The notes: generated from the sequence alone by a model not told the origin. Positions 11,721 through 22,898 are shown, counted from the stretch's first letter. The stretch is 64,000 nucleotides of DNA from Dermacentor variabilis (GCF_050947875.1 NW_027460346.1:4468000-4531999), one strand, 5' to 3'. Numbers and translations: made by a program.

Positions 11721-12844
11721 GCTGCTGAGTATTAAATGCTTCATACAATTTCATCGCTTGATACCAGTCTCTTGTCCTAAATAACGCTATATCTTGGGGT
11801 CATAAAACTATTTCGTGTCGCAGCATGGAATAAAGGTGCGCGAGCTGCCCTGTTTATTCATGGACATTTGACACTGAAGATCACTTTCGTTTTTTTTTTC
11901 CTTTTGACTGGGCGGATAACTATATTCTTGGACGAAACCACGCAAACGCAGAGGACGCCGCGTTTTTTAGTAGTTCGCACGTAACATATGACTGGGAGTT
12001 GTCGCCGTTGTCGCAGTGTTGTGGAGAGGGCATGAAATCCAGAAGCCGTTCAGACGCGCTCGAACGGACCCCGAATTCGAAGCCTACCGCGGATTGATAT
12101 TATCTCACCGATAGCAAAGCTGAGGCAATTCGTGCGCTTCCGCTTTCCCTATTGTACTAAATAGAGTTCTGAGGCTCAAATACACACATTTTAGCTTTCG
12201 CCAGCTACCCGCGCCGAGATCGATCCCCACCGAAGCTTAGGCATAGCATATCCACAGAGTCCGTCTGCACGCTATCGGCGCGTCTAGGTCCAGGAATCAA
12301 GAAGTCTAACAAGGATAAATCACTCTATATTTCAGATATCGCATCGGTGTTTTTAAATAAACCATTTTTTCATGTCTACAGTGCCAGCACAAGAAGGAGC
12401 GCCGATGTGACGCGTCATAAACGCAGGTGTATGTGCTGTCGCCGAAGGCTCCCAGCACTATCCTGCGCTTCTCTGACGAAGATATATATGACTAGACAGA
12501 AGTGTAGACTGAAAGGCATCACGAACTAAGAAAACCTAGCATATCCCTCACGTGAAGAACAAGAAACTGCTATCGAAATCGGCAGTAACAGCCCATACAG
12601 CGTCCGGGGTCGGCGGTTCATTTAGGACTTTTTTCGAAGTTAAAATACCAATCGCAAGTGAAAATCGATGTTAAGGCACTTCCGAGCACACTATTGAATA
12701 CGGACAGGAGATTTTTGTTTGTGGTACAGGCGTGAGTTGTGGTTTCTGGGCGATAGCGCATCTATCATGTCTGTGCGAGACTTCTCTGTGAAACTAAAAT
12801 TACTTCTCGATTTTGGCATGTTAAATAATTCGTTCGGATTAATC

Positions 12845-12915
12845 CGCGGGCGTGGCGTAGCGGTAATGAGCCGGGCTTGGGATCTGTAGTTGCAACGATC
12901 GAATCCTGGTCAGAG
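12845..12915 (+). other. tRNA-like pol III promoter module inside composite repeat
   Basis: TGGCGTAGCGG fits box A and CGATCGAATCC is close to box B, about 40 bases apart, followed by a run of T (about 12930) that could terminate pol III. The acceptor ends do not pair, so it is not a functional tRNA. The same module is conserved at 37523-37592. Confidence 0.65.
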
Positions 12916-13159
12916 CATGTTTACATTTACGTTTTTTTTTTATTGTACTGAAACGCTCTCTGTTGCTTTCTGTATTCAAAAAAATATATACGGTGTCCAG
13001 GCACCGCGTATTTAACGCGCTAGAGCTGTTTTTTGCACCAGTAGCCAGTGCCTCCCAGTACGACGCGCCTGCCCAGCGCCCCATTCATCCAGCGCGCGGC
13101 ACTGTTCCCATAATCCGGCGATGCACTGGGTACTGTTTATAGAGTGAAAATATAGAGCC

Positions 13160-14760
13160 GTTCTTAAACAGGCCGCACTTTAGCTTGTTTAATGTCCTAT
13201 AAACGTTCCTTTATAGAACTCAGTACATATGTCATATGATGGCACATTTTTAGAACGGGAATGGAAAGCCAGTCTAGAGACAGGCCGCATTAGAAGTTCT
13301 GAAAACGTTCTATAAATATTTTTCTATAGAATTTGGTACATAAGATGTCAATACGACCTCTATAGAACTTTTATGGAGGGTGGATGTAGAGCCATTCCAT
13401 AGACAGGCCGCATTAGAAGTTCTGAAAACGTTCTATAAACATTTTTCTATAGAATTTGGTACATAAGATGTCAATACGACCTCTATAGAACTTTTATGGA
13501 GGGTGGATGTAGAGCCATTCCATAGACAGGCCGCATTAGAAGTTCTGAAAACGTTCTATAAACATTTTTCTATAGAATTTGGTACATAAGATGTCAATAC
13601 GACCTCTATAGAACTTTTATGGAGGGTGGATGTAGAGCCATTCCATAGACAGGCCGCATTAGAAGTTCTGAAAACGTTCTATAAACATTTTTTGTAGAAT
13701 TTGGTACATAAGATGTCAATACGACCTCTATAGAACTTTTATGGAGGGTGGATGTAGAGCCATTCCATAGACAGGGCGCATTAGAAGTTCTGAAAACGTT
13801 CTATAAACATTTTTCTATAGAATTTGGTACATAAGATGTCAATACGACCTCTATAGAACTTTTATGGAGGGTGGATGTAGAGCCATTCCATAGACAGGCC
13901 GCATTAGAAGTTCTGAAAACGTTCTATAAACATTTTTCTATAGAATTTGGTACCTAAGATGTCAATACGACCTCTATAGAACGTTTATGGAGGGTGGATG
14001 TAGAGCCATTCCATAGACAGGCCGCATTAGAAGTTCTGAAAACGTTCTATAAACATTTTTCTATAGAATTTGGTACATAAGATGTCAATACGACCTCTAT
14101 AGAACTTTTATGGAGGGTGGATGTAGAGCCATTCCATAGACAGGCCGCATTAGAAGTTCTGAAAACGTTCAATAAACATTTTTCTATAGAATTTGGTACA
14201 TAAGATGTCAATACGACCTCTATAGAACTTTTATGGAGGGTGGATGTAGAGCCATTCCATAGACAGGCCGCATTAGAAGTTCTGAAAACGTTCTATAAAC
14301 ATTTTTCTATAGAATTTGGTACATAAGATGTCAATACGACCTCTATAGAACATTCATGGAGGGTGAATGGAGAGTCAATCTATAGACAAGCCACATTAGA
14401 AGTGTTAAAAACTTTCTACAGACATTATTTTATAGAATATTGTACATATGATGACAATAAACCCTCTATAGACCACTTATAGAGGGTGAATGGAGAGTCA
14501 GTCTATAGACAAGCCGCATTAGAAGTGTTAAACATTTTCTATAAACACTACTTTATAGAATTTAGTGCATATGATATCAATACACTCTCTATAGAACATT
14601 TATAGAGAGCGAATGGAGAGCCATTCAATAGACAGGTCGCGTTAGAAGTTTTAAAGACATTCTATAAAAATTACTTTATAGAATTCAGTACATAGGACGT
14701 CAATACACCCTCTATTGCACATGTATTGTGTGTGAAATGACTTGTTTCTATAGACAGGTT
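13160..14760 (+). repeat. 123-bp satellite array, about 13 units
   Basis: The marker CAGGCCGCAT (with variants) recurs at 13169, 13281, 13404, 13527, 13650, 13772, 13895, 14018, 14141, 14264, 14387, 14510 and 14633. The spacing is 123 bp except for the first step (112) and one of 122. Central units are nearly identical, while the outer ones, especially the last three, diverge. Each unit carries the palindrome TTCTATAGAA and a CCTCTATAG...TATGGAGG hairpin. No unique spacers are present, so this is a satellite rather than a CRISPR. Confidence 0.95.
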
Positions 14761-14808
14761 TCTATAGACTTCTTATAGAGATTCTATACAGACGACTCTA
14801 TAGATCGC

Positions 14809-14846
14809 GAGTTCCTATAGAGTCCCTTTTGACTCCATAGGAACTC
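14809..14846 (+). repeat. Hairpin near right end of composite repeat
   Basis: GAGTTCCTATAGAGTC pairs with GACTCCATAGGAACTC with one mismatch around a 6-base loop. A second smaller inverted pair (GAGTT...AACTC) follows. It is conserved at 38712-38749. It is reminiscent of a terminal hairpin, but no CTRR Helitron end follows. Confidence 0.8.
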
Positions 14847-14889
14847 ATTAGGAGTTCTAAAGGAACTCTTAAACCCATTTTCATAAGGG

Positions 14890-15490
14890 TGTTTCTGGCG
14901 TTTCGCAAACCCGTCCGTTCGTTTTGAAGGACCATTCTGTAGCTTAGACCGTTCATTTAGTTGATGTTGCAGATAAGCCTATTAATAAGCCGGTTTTTAT
15001 TATTATTATTCCGCGCGAATGTATCGTACTCTTTTCACAGCCTATGATTCCGGTGGAGCTCCGCTCCGACTACTGGCGAAGCGCTAAAAGGAACGGCATA
15101 ACGGCATGCGAGTGGAATTGTTAAATTATTCCGGCCAAATACCGAAAAAGGTAGCGGTCATCACATACACTCACTGAAAGAATGTTCACATAGCAAAGTA
15201 TTATCAAATGCAGAGCTGGCCACAAGCTTATTCAGAACTTGCAGCTCGCAAACAAGCTACATTCTCTAACGGTTTTGCCAGAAACCCTGTAGTTATATTC
15301 ATTGGAGCTTAAGTACAGGGTAGATGCACCAGTTGTAATTTTGTGTTCATTCTGTGCTCAGGAAAACTTCAGTAGCAGGTCAAATAGACAACTTATTGAA
15401 TAGCATGTCAACATTTAGGTGCTGGTAATACTATGGCACTACTAAGTGATTTGATTGAGAGAAAATGTACCAACTGTGCCTTTTCTCTGC
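14890..15490. other. Unassigned DNA between composite repeat and MADF exon
   Basis: Contains a (TTA)n run near 15000. I searched for the N-terminal half of a MADF domain here and did not find it. Confidence 0.5.
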
Positions 15491-15510
15491 AGATGAAATA
15501 AAAAAATCAG

Positions 15511-15657
15511 CAAAAAATGGCGCAACCTGAGGGACACTTTCGCGAAGAAACTAAGGGACGCAAAAAAGAAGAGTGGTGCAGCCGCTGGAGAGCCCACATC
15601 CACGTGGAAGCATTTCAACGATATGCTTTTTCTGCGAGACACTCTGAAGCCGCGGCC
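15511..15657 (+). CDS. MADF-domain exon (Adf-1-like, MADF-BESS protein)
   Basis: The frame reads KKWRNLRDTFAKKLRD, then KKKSGAAAGEPTSTW and KHFNDMLFLRDTLKPRP. It matches the second half of the MADF DNA-binding domain, with the conserved W..LRD..F, a basic helix, and W..F..M.FLRD. The exon ends at 15657 with a consensus donor GTGAGT. The 5' edge is uncertain. A strong acceptor TTTTCTCTGCAG ends at 15492, but reading from it in this frame meets a TGA at once. An AG at 15509-15510 keeps the frame open and is used here. The N-terminal half of MADF must lie upstream, perhaps beyond the composite repeat. MADF-BESS proteins are arthropod transcription regulators acting in the nucleus. The DNA-contacting residues cannot be checked from this half-domain. 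Confidence 0.75.
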
Positions 15658-16076
15658 GTGAGTAAACAAATCTTCACTGAACGCATTATCTTTAATGCAT
15701 TGTGGCTCTAAACAGGACGGGTGGTCACATGAACATTGAAAAGAGTTGGAGCAGTCAACATAGGCAAACCTGCAAGTGTTTGAGTTTTAACCTACGGACA
15801 TGAAAAAAAAGGGGGGGAGGTTGCCCTGAGCACACCTTTTTTTTTTTGGGAGGGGGGGGGGGTGGATGAATGCACTTTATTTACTCCTACACTGATATTT
15901 ATATACTCAGAGGAGCAGCAAGCTCGGCTGCCCTTGTATTAAGAAATGCATCTTAACTTTAAGCCCATGCTTGACTTGATATGCCTGGCATGAATGCCTA
16001 AAGTCATTGCATTTTGTTCATCATGCCAGGCACCATTTAGAGCAAGGTTCAAGGCTTCAAGTTGTATTTGTTGTCA

Positions 16077-16105
16077 GGGATTGCTTGCTTTGTGCAAGCA
16101 ATCCC
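16077..16105. repeat. Perfect 12-bp hairpin in intron
   Basis: GGGATTGCTTGC and GCAAGCAATCCC around a 5-base loop. There is also a longer-range pair nearby (GCCTGGCATGA near 15983 and TCATGCCAGGC near 16021). No function is evident. Confidence 0.7.
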
Positions 16106-16399
16106 CAAGCATCAACATAATCTGCCATTTCTTGCTGCAGGACGAAGGTTGATCTTACCCGTGCTGCACTAGGTGGTTATAACTTGCAGCTGCAAACTGC
16201 CTAATTTCATCTCATCACTTCATTTTCTGCTTTCCTTGACTGCGCCTTTCTCTCGCCACCCATTCTGCAAGTCTATACCCTACGCATTGCATGGCCTGCC
16301 CAACTGCAGTTCTTATCTTAAACTAGAACATTGGCTATTCAGTTTGCTCTCTGATGCATACCACGCTCTTCCCGTCTTTTTATGTTACACCTACTAACA

Positions 16400-16960
16400 T
16401 TTTTCAATCCATCGCTCTTTGCGCAGCCCTTAACTTCAGCTTCATTGTTAACCTCAACATTCTTACCCCGTATGTTTGCACCAGTAGAATGCAATGACTG
16501 TACACTTTTTTTAACAATCCCAGTCGGTATTTCATAATGCCTGTCGTATGCATTCCAACCCATGCTTACATGCTGTAAATTTCCTTCTCGTGATCGGGGA
16601 TCCCATTGAGTAATTGACCTAGATTTACATTTTCTTGGTTTAAAGTCGTAACTTATTTGTTGCAATTCATCCCCAGTGTTGTTGAATGTCATCTACAAAC
16701 CGAAAGTTGAGATATTTGCCGTTGATCTTTTAAGCCTTCCCAGTGCAAAGCTTGAATACTTACCCTATGCATGCAGTGAATGGCATTGCACTGTCTCCTT
16801 GTCTGACCTTCTTGATTGGCAATTTTGTGCTTGTGCAAGAATAAGGTAGCTGTATAATATTTTTAAATCTTTCCCAAGAATTTCACGTATGTCTCCTGTA
16901 CTCCTTGATTATGCAATGCTTCCGTCTAGGGCCTTGCATTGCCATAAAAGGGCAGTACAG
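16400..16960 (-). mobile_element. RTE-clade LINE fragment (reverse transcriptase)
   Basis: The minus strand near 16720-16680 reads KINGKYLNFRFVDDI, corresponding to the RTE block INGxYLxHLRFADDI that holds the catalytic aspartate pair. Upstream (about 16800) a QGDS...FTACIG segment matches RQGDxxSPxLFTAxLE. Downstream, NTGDELQQISYDF continues the thumb. Stops and shifts interrupt the frame. It lies antisense in the MADF gene intron. Confidence 0.75.
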
Positions 16961-17177
16961 GTACCATCACAATTTCTTCATTTGCATTTTTACAATTTCA
17001 GCAGAATTGGCAGGCATGAGTTAGGGAAACAAGTCAGTCAACATGACAACACGTTCAGCTGTTGCCCTGACGAAAACAAGTCCGTATGTCAATAAGGCAT
17101 TATGTATCAAACAGTTTTTCACTCAACGCACAAATTGCAAAGCAACAAAGTGAAATTTAAAGTGTGTTCTTTTGCAG

Positions 17178-17712
17178 AACGACAACCAACCTCGACTTCT
17201 TTGATGAAGATTCTGCGCAACAAATCCTGAGTCAATATTCGGAAAACCCTTCACAAATACTTCTGCCCATGGTTCAAGGACATCACACCGACACAGACAC
17301 CACACAAACAAACACTATTAATTATGCCTCTTCTACCTCTGCTTGTCTTTAAGGCTCCGTAGCTCATTCTTCCTCTTCACAATCTTTTCCTTCTTTGCCT
17401 TCTCCACAAGATGTTTCTACTGCCTTTTTACACAACTCACCAACCTCTTCCATCGAAAAAACACCTAAAACTAAACGCAAGAAAGATGACACAGACAGAC
17501 TTCTTGATGACATAAACAAAGAGCTACACACAAAGATATCGAACAGAGAACACTTTTTATTATCCCTTAATGGTCAGTTTAGTAAGGTACCTGACCATCT
17601 TTTGGGATTGTGCAAAATACACATGCTTGACATCCTGAATCATTATCAGGCAGGAATTGTACCCACAAGCTTGGTGCCAATCAAGCCACCTCAACGAGAA
17701 GAGGCCATGTAG
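17178..17712 (+). pseudogene. BESS-motif exon with an in-frame TAA (MADF-BESS gene 3' end)
   Basis: Joined to the MADF exon, the frame continues as TTTNLDFFDEDSAQQILSQ and a Thr/Ser-rich linker until TAA at 17350-17352. The same frame then stays open to TAG at 17710. It encodes a basic stretch KTPKTKRKKD and a BESS motif, EHFLLSLNGQFSKVPDHLL followed by CKIHMLDILNHY. BESS motifs mediate protein-protein contacts and normally follow MADF in this family. Everything except the one TAA looks functional, including splice phase, linker and polyadenylation signals. The TAA may be a recent nonsense mutation, a sequence error, or a true C-terminus with the BESS part as fossil. Readthrough is possible but unsupported. 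Confidence 0.7.
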
Positions 17713-17764
17713 CCCGTTCAAAGAACTTTTAAAGGTTGAAGTTATTTATTTGCTATGTGTTGCA

Positions 17765-17827
17765 AATAAAGGCTACAGGGAGCCTTTGTATTTGTATCTG
17801 AAATAAAGAGCATGTATGTGAAATAAA
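17765..17827 (+). promoter_or_regulatory. Polyadenylation signals of the MADF-BESS transcript
   Basis: AATAAA at 17765-17770, repeated at 17802-17807 and 17822-17827 within a small local duplication (AAATAAAGAGC). The first lies 53 bases after the BESS stop codon. Confidence 0.65.
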
Positions 17828-17829
17828 GA

Positions 17830-19090
17830 GCTTTTGTATTTGTATGAGACGTAAAGAAAAATTACGGTGAAATTCATCTCACGTTGACTGTCAATAATTA
17901 CTGCAGCCACACAGCAGCGATAACAATTCACAATTTCCACAGATGGTTGTGGCACTTCGTGATCAACGTAGTGATTGGCCTCTGTAGAATGGCGACTTGC
18001 ATTTTCCCACAGAAAGCATGAGCAACTTTCCTATCAATGCCTTTCCAAAGTAGACGTGTGGGATAAACAGCTTTGCGAACTAAATCGTCAGAAAAAGGAC
18101 ACTAAAAAATGGACTGCGACCGAAAGCTACACATGGCTGGTATGTACGCAGAGATCATTTTAGGCATTTTAAATGTTTGATGCGACTGTAAAGTGCCTTT
18201 TTACGACTGCAACCTTCAGACCCACCTTACTTTTGTTTTTGCATTTCTCAATGGGGCAATAGAACTGAGAAGAGGCCACATTTGACAACTTTCCACTGGT
18301 TCAGGTCGCTGCAGGCCAACTTGTTGCGAGATCATTTCACACCTTTGGTCAGATTTCATTGCATGCTTTCGTTTGCCAGCAAAGCATGGCAGGCTGCTGT
18401 GCTTGCAGTATTTACAATTTTATGCATTTCAGTATTCACAGCCCTAGTCCTTTCCATTCATCAATGCATTTATTTCAACTATTTGACAGACGGCAGCAGT
18501 GAATAAAAGCTGCCATTTGGCAGCTTGACGAGCCCGCTGCCCGTTACACGGGTTCACGGCAACACAGCTTTATTAGAAATTGCATCAGATTACATCATTA
18601 AACAAGGTAGCAAATGCATTGGAGACATCATGAATATGAAATTATGCTCTCGCGTTAACTTTCACGTGAAGCGTGCTTGAAGCACAAAAACAAATTGAAA
18701 TTGATAGAATCCATGATTTAGAAGACTTGGCAACATATAGCACAAGTGTTGCATTCCAGAGTTGTAAACTTGTAGTTGGTACCAACTATAGTTTGCCTTT
18801 CCAAGTCTCAAAACTCCGTTATTTTCTTCTCTAAGAAAAGCGCTGTCACATTTAAATTGCACAGTTAACCTATAGTGTGGTGAAGAATGCTGTAGTGGGC
18901 CATCCTCTCCAGCACTTTCTAGTGGGTCAACCTCCAGTGCTGTGCTCGAGGAACACCGCCCATGCTGAGTCCGTGCCCTACTATGACGGTCGGCCCAAAC
19001 ACTGGTGATAAACACCTTTACAAGTGATGGCGAGTACTGTGGCTTACAAAATCAATCCTGGAACTTTGATCACGTACCGTACGCTCAGCC
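17830..19090. other. No gene recognised; may include gypsy leader near 19 kb
   Basis: No domain-bearing frame. A 117-codon minus-strand frame at 18662-19015 has no recognisable motif and lies just before the gypsy gag start, so it could be antisense LTR or leader. Confidence 0.45.
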
Positions 19091-20053
19091 ATGCCTGAAG
19101 ACGCATCCCAGAAAGCGCCTCCTCAGTCGGTCGTGCTCTGGTGTGCCTCACCACAGGGACTTTGCCATTTTCAGCGGCATCGAAGACACTGGCGTGGAGG
19201 ACTGGCCGATGTCATATGAGACGGTAAGTGCCCACAACAAATGGGGCAATCCCACCAAACTGAGCAATGTGCTCTTCTATCTTGCGGTTGTGACCAGTCT
19301 TTGACACAACCATGAGACCGATTTTTTAATACGGTCCTTGTCCAACACCTGTGTAGTGGCTGTGTTGGCCGCCTTGCTGTGCGCAATCGGCATTGAAGTT
19401 CGCGTTTGGAAGAATGTGCACAGCAGCCGGGTGAATCATTTATCAGCTACATTGCAGATGTCCTGGACTTCTGTAACAGGGTCACTGCAGCAATGTTGGA
19501 GTCCAACAAAATCTGAAGTGTCATGAAAGAAATAGAGGACGATACTCTCAACGCTACTTGCAAAGAATCCTTAGTCCGGGACTAACATCATCACTACAAC
19601 CCAACGCTACGAGGAGCTCCGCAGGCAGCGCTCATTGACACGTTGCCCTTCATTGTGCAATGAACACATTGCTGGTTTGGCTACCACCTCCGATCAGTCA
19701 GCTCTGCTAGCAGAAATGCAAGCGTTTGTCAGGAAGTTGCACGCCAGCTCTCTTTGATGACCATCGCTCAGCCGCTGCACATAAAACAGCCTACCTCCAA
19801 TGCTATGCTTCCGGTCCATCACGCAATCGAGCAAGAAATTGCCGAGATCTTGCCAGACCAGCGCCAACATCTTCCTGCGGCTGCACCACTAAGCTACGCT
19901 GTAGTTGTTCCGACGCCCCAACAGGTCACGGTAAATGCACCACTCGGCTATGCTGAAGTCGTTGCAAAGACCCAACCTCTATCTCCAGGTATGCCTCTCC
20001 ATTATACCAACGTCGTGGCTAGGTCCCGACTGCAGCCTGCCATGCAGTCATAA
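19091..20053 (+). pseudogene. Gypsy gag remnant
   Basis: The gag frame begins at 19091, shifts near 19155, then reads IEDTGVEDWPMSYETVSAHN and PTKLSNVLFYLAVVTSL. It shifts again to SYIADVLDFCNRVTAAMLES with a stop. A late segment (19754-20053) has repeated PLxYAxVVA modules. At least three disabling lesions are present, and no zinc knuckle remains. Confidence 0.75.
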
Positions 20054-20283
20054 GCAGCTGCCTCGTACAATGCATCCTCTGGCATGGATGGGACCTGCCC
20101 CTGCAAAAACCGGTGGTGTACTCCCGACAACTGACCAATATGCTTTGCGTGCGGCTACGCCAGTCATTTTCCACACTTTTGTAACCATGTGCAGCAGTAG
20201 GCAGCAGCGTAGCGGCGCACCACCAGTGACAAGCCAGCCAACCGTCTATATTACGACTCCCCGTCGGCTATGTCGCCGAAACT

Positions 20284-21001
20284 GTGCCCAATGCCAACTA
20301 CCTGCCATTCGCTGTCACCAATTCGGCCTCAACCCCTAACTCGGGAGGAGTAAAACTAATTGTCGCAGTTGTAGAGGCAAGTGCTGAGGCACCGTTGAAA
20401 TGTGAAAGTCCTCAATGCAGACCCTCAAACATTTTTGTTGTGTTGACGTTGTTCGCAACTCGCGCATGTGCACTTGTGGAAACAGGAGCCGCCGTATGTG
20501 TTATGGACACTAAGCTTTGTAGCTTACTTCAGAAAGTTACGGTGCCCCTTTCTGGGCTGTCCCTCTGCAACGTTAGTACTCAGCACATTAACTCCTTCGC
20601 GGCTTGCACTGCTTGCTATTGACAACATTCCATACAACATAGAATTCATCCTTCCCCCGTGCTCTCATGACATCCTTGGCTTGGATTCGCTCTCACACCA
20701 CAATGCCATTAGCCAACGGCATTGTGCACAGGCCAAAACAGAACTCTCACCACTGTTAGATTTACTGCTCACTGAGAAATCTTCACTTTCGAGGAAACTA
20801 CTCGTCCAAGGCGCCACCACCTGGGTTCCTCCTAATGCATCAATGGTCGTGTCCATGTACTGCAGCAGAATTTCAGATGCTCTTGCACTACCGTCTCCAC
20901 TTAACCACTTGACAACTCGGAAAGGTCTGCTGCTACGTTTTGCGGCAGTGGCCATCACACAGGGCTACAGTACCATTTTCATTTGCAAGCCATTCCCATA
21001 G
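20284..21001 (+). pseudogene. Gypsy protease and RT-linker remnant
   Basis: The protease signature reads ACALVETGAAVCVMD, where the catalytic aspartate of the D-T-G triad is replaced by glutamate. A frameshifted continuation reads HDILGLDSLSHHNA, the strand that normally carries the second hydrophobic-Gly motif. The change of D to E would inactivate the enzyme. Confidence 0.75.
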
Positions 21002-21562
21002 CATGTTATGGGGCTCCGCAGGTAATGTCTTATACCACTGTAGAAGTGCTCAACGACGTACAAGTTATGGACATGCCCGAAGACAATTACTGTGCTAGTT
21101 ACACTGCGCTCAGTGCAGTTTTACATGTGACATCACCGAGTGGTATGTTTGGTCCTTGTATTGTCGATGGCCTTACACTGGTCCAGCGTTTGCAGCTTTT
21201 ATACCTCTTAGGAGAATTTTGTTCTTTCGATGTTGGGCACTGTTCCCTGAGCCGGACGTCAAGTGTTACACACTGTACTGACACTGGCTCAAAAAACAAC
21301 CACTGCGGCAAAGTCTATATCGTGCATCTCCTGCAGAACGTCGTGTAATCAATGAACAAGTTAGTGACATGCTTTGCCGCGAGGTAATTTGATCTAGGAG
21401 TCCATGGCCATCCTTCATCGTCCATGTTATGAAGATGGTTCCATGCGGTTCTGTGTGGACTACCAGCACCTCAACTAGATCACTTGCAAGGGCGTCCACC
21501 CTCTCCTGCACATAGATGTGACTCACAGTCTACAAGGTGCAGAATTCTTTTGATCTCTCGAT

Positions 21563-21793
21563 TTGCACTCAAGGTATTGGCAAGTACCAATGGCAGGCGC
21601 CGATCGGCTGAAGACAGCTTTGGTCACACCCGACGGCTTATATGAATTTAATGCAATACCTTTTGGATTAATTATTGCGCCCGCCACTTTTGAGTGCACA
21701 ATGGACACAGTTCTGCACGGCTTGAAGCGCCAGCTTGATGATGATATTGTGTTCTTCAGATGCTTCATACGCAATTTTGCCACCATCATATAG
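21563..21793 (+). pseudogene. Gypsy reverse transcriptase fragment
   Basis: HSRYWQVPMAGADRLKTALV, then TPDGLYEFNAIPFGL and APATFE are RT palm motifs of Ty3/gypsy. The catalytic box reads LDDDIVFF, retaining the acidic residues. The frame stops at 21791, where THAP-type sequence begins. Confidence 0.85.
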
Positions 21794-21859
21794 CCCCTGA
21801 CCACGGTGTAGGAAGGTGACAGGTCGGCCCAAAGGCGCAGCGGAGCAGCCACGTAGAAA

Positions 21860-22880
21860 ATTGTTCCAAGTTCGCCTTCCCTATACCAGTAGGCGTAAAT
21901 CTGTGGGGTGCCACTTCAGTGTGCTCTACCACGAGGCCATGTTTGACATCGAAATGTCTTCGTTCCTGTTTTGTGAAACCATTCGCAATCCTTGATAATT
22001 TTCTTTGACCGTGTGAATTTATGAGGTGCGAGCAACCATAGAAGCGATGGAGAAAAAATGTTTCGCCCCACTATGAACGGCAGGGTACAAGTTGTGTACC
22101 GAAAAACTTTCGTACTCTGTGCAGAAAGAAGAGTGGCTTTGGGTGTGGAGGAATACCATACTGCGTAAGGGTTGCACACTGCAATCTACCGACCATCTCT
22201 GCAAACGATAATTCGAGGCACATTTGGTGACCAAAACCTGGGAAGCTGTCTATAATGGTAATGTCTTGCTTTGCACAACCCGGAAAGCGCCCCTCTCCAG
22301 ATATACAGTGCCCACTATATTTCCAGACTGCCCAAGCTATCTGTCGAAAGAGAAAAAAAGCGGTGAAAGAGGCCAGCTGAGAAGCATGACAACACCGCAC
22401 CTTTCAAGAAGCACCGTAAGCAAAGCAAGGAGCCCATGGACTCGGTTTTGCAAAGCGATGTTGCGGATGAGATCAAGGGTGGCACAAGTACTTTGGACAT
22501 GCTGTGGCATGATTCTGCCTTGGTACCCTTGGCAGCAGTGTGAACTTTTGATTAACTGTTTGAGCGCCTAGCCCGTGTTCTGCTTCTATCCACAACTTGG
22601 CACTTTCACAAACTACACGTTGACGAGCTTCGTAATTTTGTGTTCTCTGAATTGCGCCAACTTCAAGAATCGCAGTGTACCGCTGACACAAGCCACATAG
22701 TGACATGGAAACTTGCTGAAATTGAGCGACACAAAAGTGAATGTTGTCCTGATGGGAAAGCCAGGCTCCTTGGAACTGCTGGGAGTCAGCCAATAGGTAT
22801 CAACCACCGAAGACATCACAAGCCTACTTGGAAACTTAGACAGGCTCCACCTTTGCAGTGGTGAACCAACGACTTAGCAG
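21860..22880 (+). pseudogene. THAP-domain fragment nested in gypsy relic
   Basis: Plus-strand frames around 22180-22350 give CKR-x-FEAHLVTKTWEAVY followed by VPTIFPDCPSYLSK. These match the end of a THAP zinc-binding domain (C-x2-H-F) and the AVPTIFP motif just after it. Weak N-terminal pieces lie from about 21900. Downstream (22430-22860) is an unrecognised frame beginning DSVLQSDVADEIKGGTSTLD. THAP domains occur in P-type transposases and host regulators, and no transposase catalytic part is visible. Stops are present. The recognition is moderate. Confidence 0.5.
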
Positions 22881-22898
22881 CAACGGGCTCCTTACTTC

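Larger units (their letters stand above)
11452..14890 (+). repeat. Composite satellite-bearing interspersed repeat, copy 1
   Basis: The whole block matches 36148-38790 in the same orientation, with shared edges ATTGCAA...ACCAGCGTC on the left and CATTTTCATAAGGG on the right. It has three parts: a left block rich in CGCTGG/CACTGG and complements (11452-11720), a middle of about 1.1 kb with a pol III-like module (12845-12915) and a second CCAGYG-rich block (13030-13130), then a 123-bp tandem array (13160-14760) and a hairpin tail. The segment before the array has almost the same length in both copies (1717 versus 1714 bp), while array length differs. I see no transposase, so it is likely non-autonomous. 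No clear terminal inverted repeat or target duplication is visible. Confidence 0.85.
15658..17177 (+). other. Intron of the MADF-BESS gene
   Basis: Donor GTGAGT and acceptor TTCTTTTGCAG join the two exons in phase (a split codon CC|A), which supports the model. The intron contains an antisense RTE fragment, G/T homopolymer runs near 15810-15865 and a perfect 12-bp hairpin at 16077-16105. Confidence 0.7.

Noticed and set aside
13160..14760. CRISPR-like periodic repeats
   Set aside because: Units are contiguous 123-bp satellite copies with no unique spacers, in a eukaryotic repeat.
14809..14846. Helitron 3' terminus
   Set aside because: A hairpin is present, but it is about 40 bases from the repeat edge, and no CTRR end or A|T target is visible.
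16077..16105. Rho-independent terminator
   Set aside because: A good hairpin, but without a T-run and in an intron of eukaryotic DNA.
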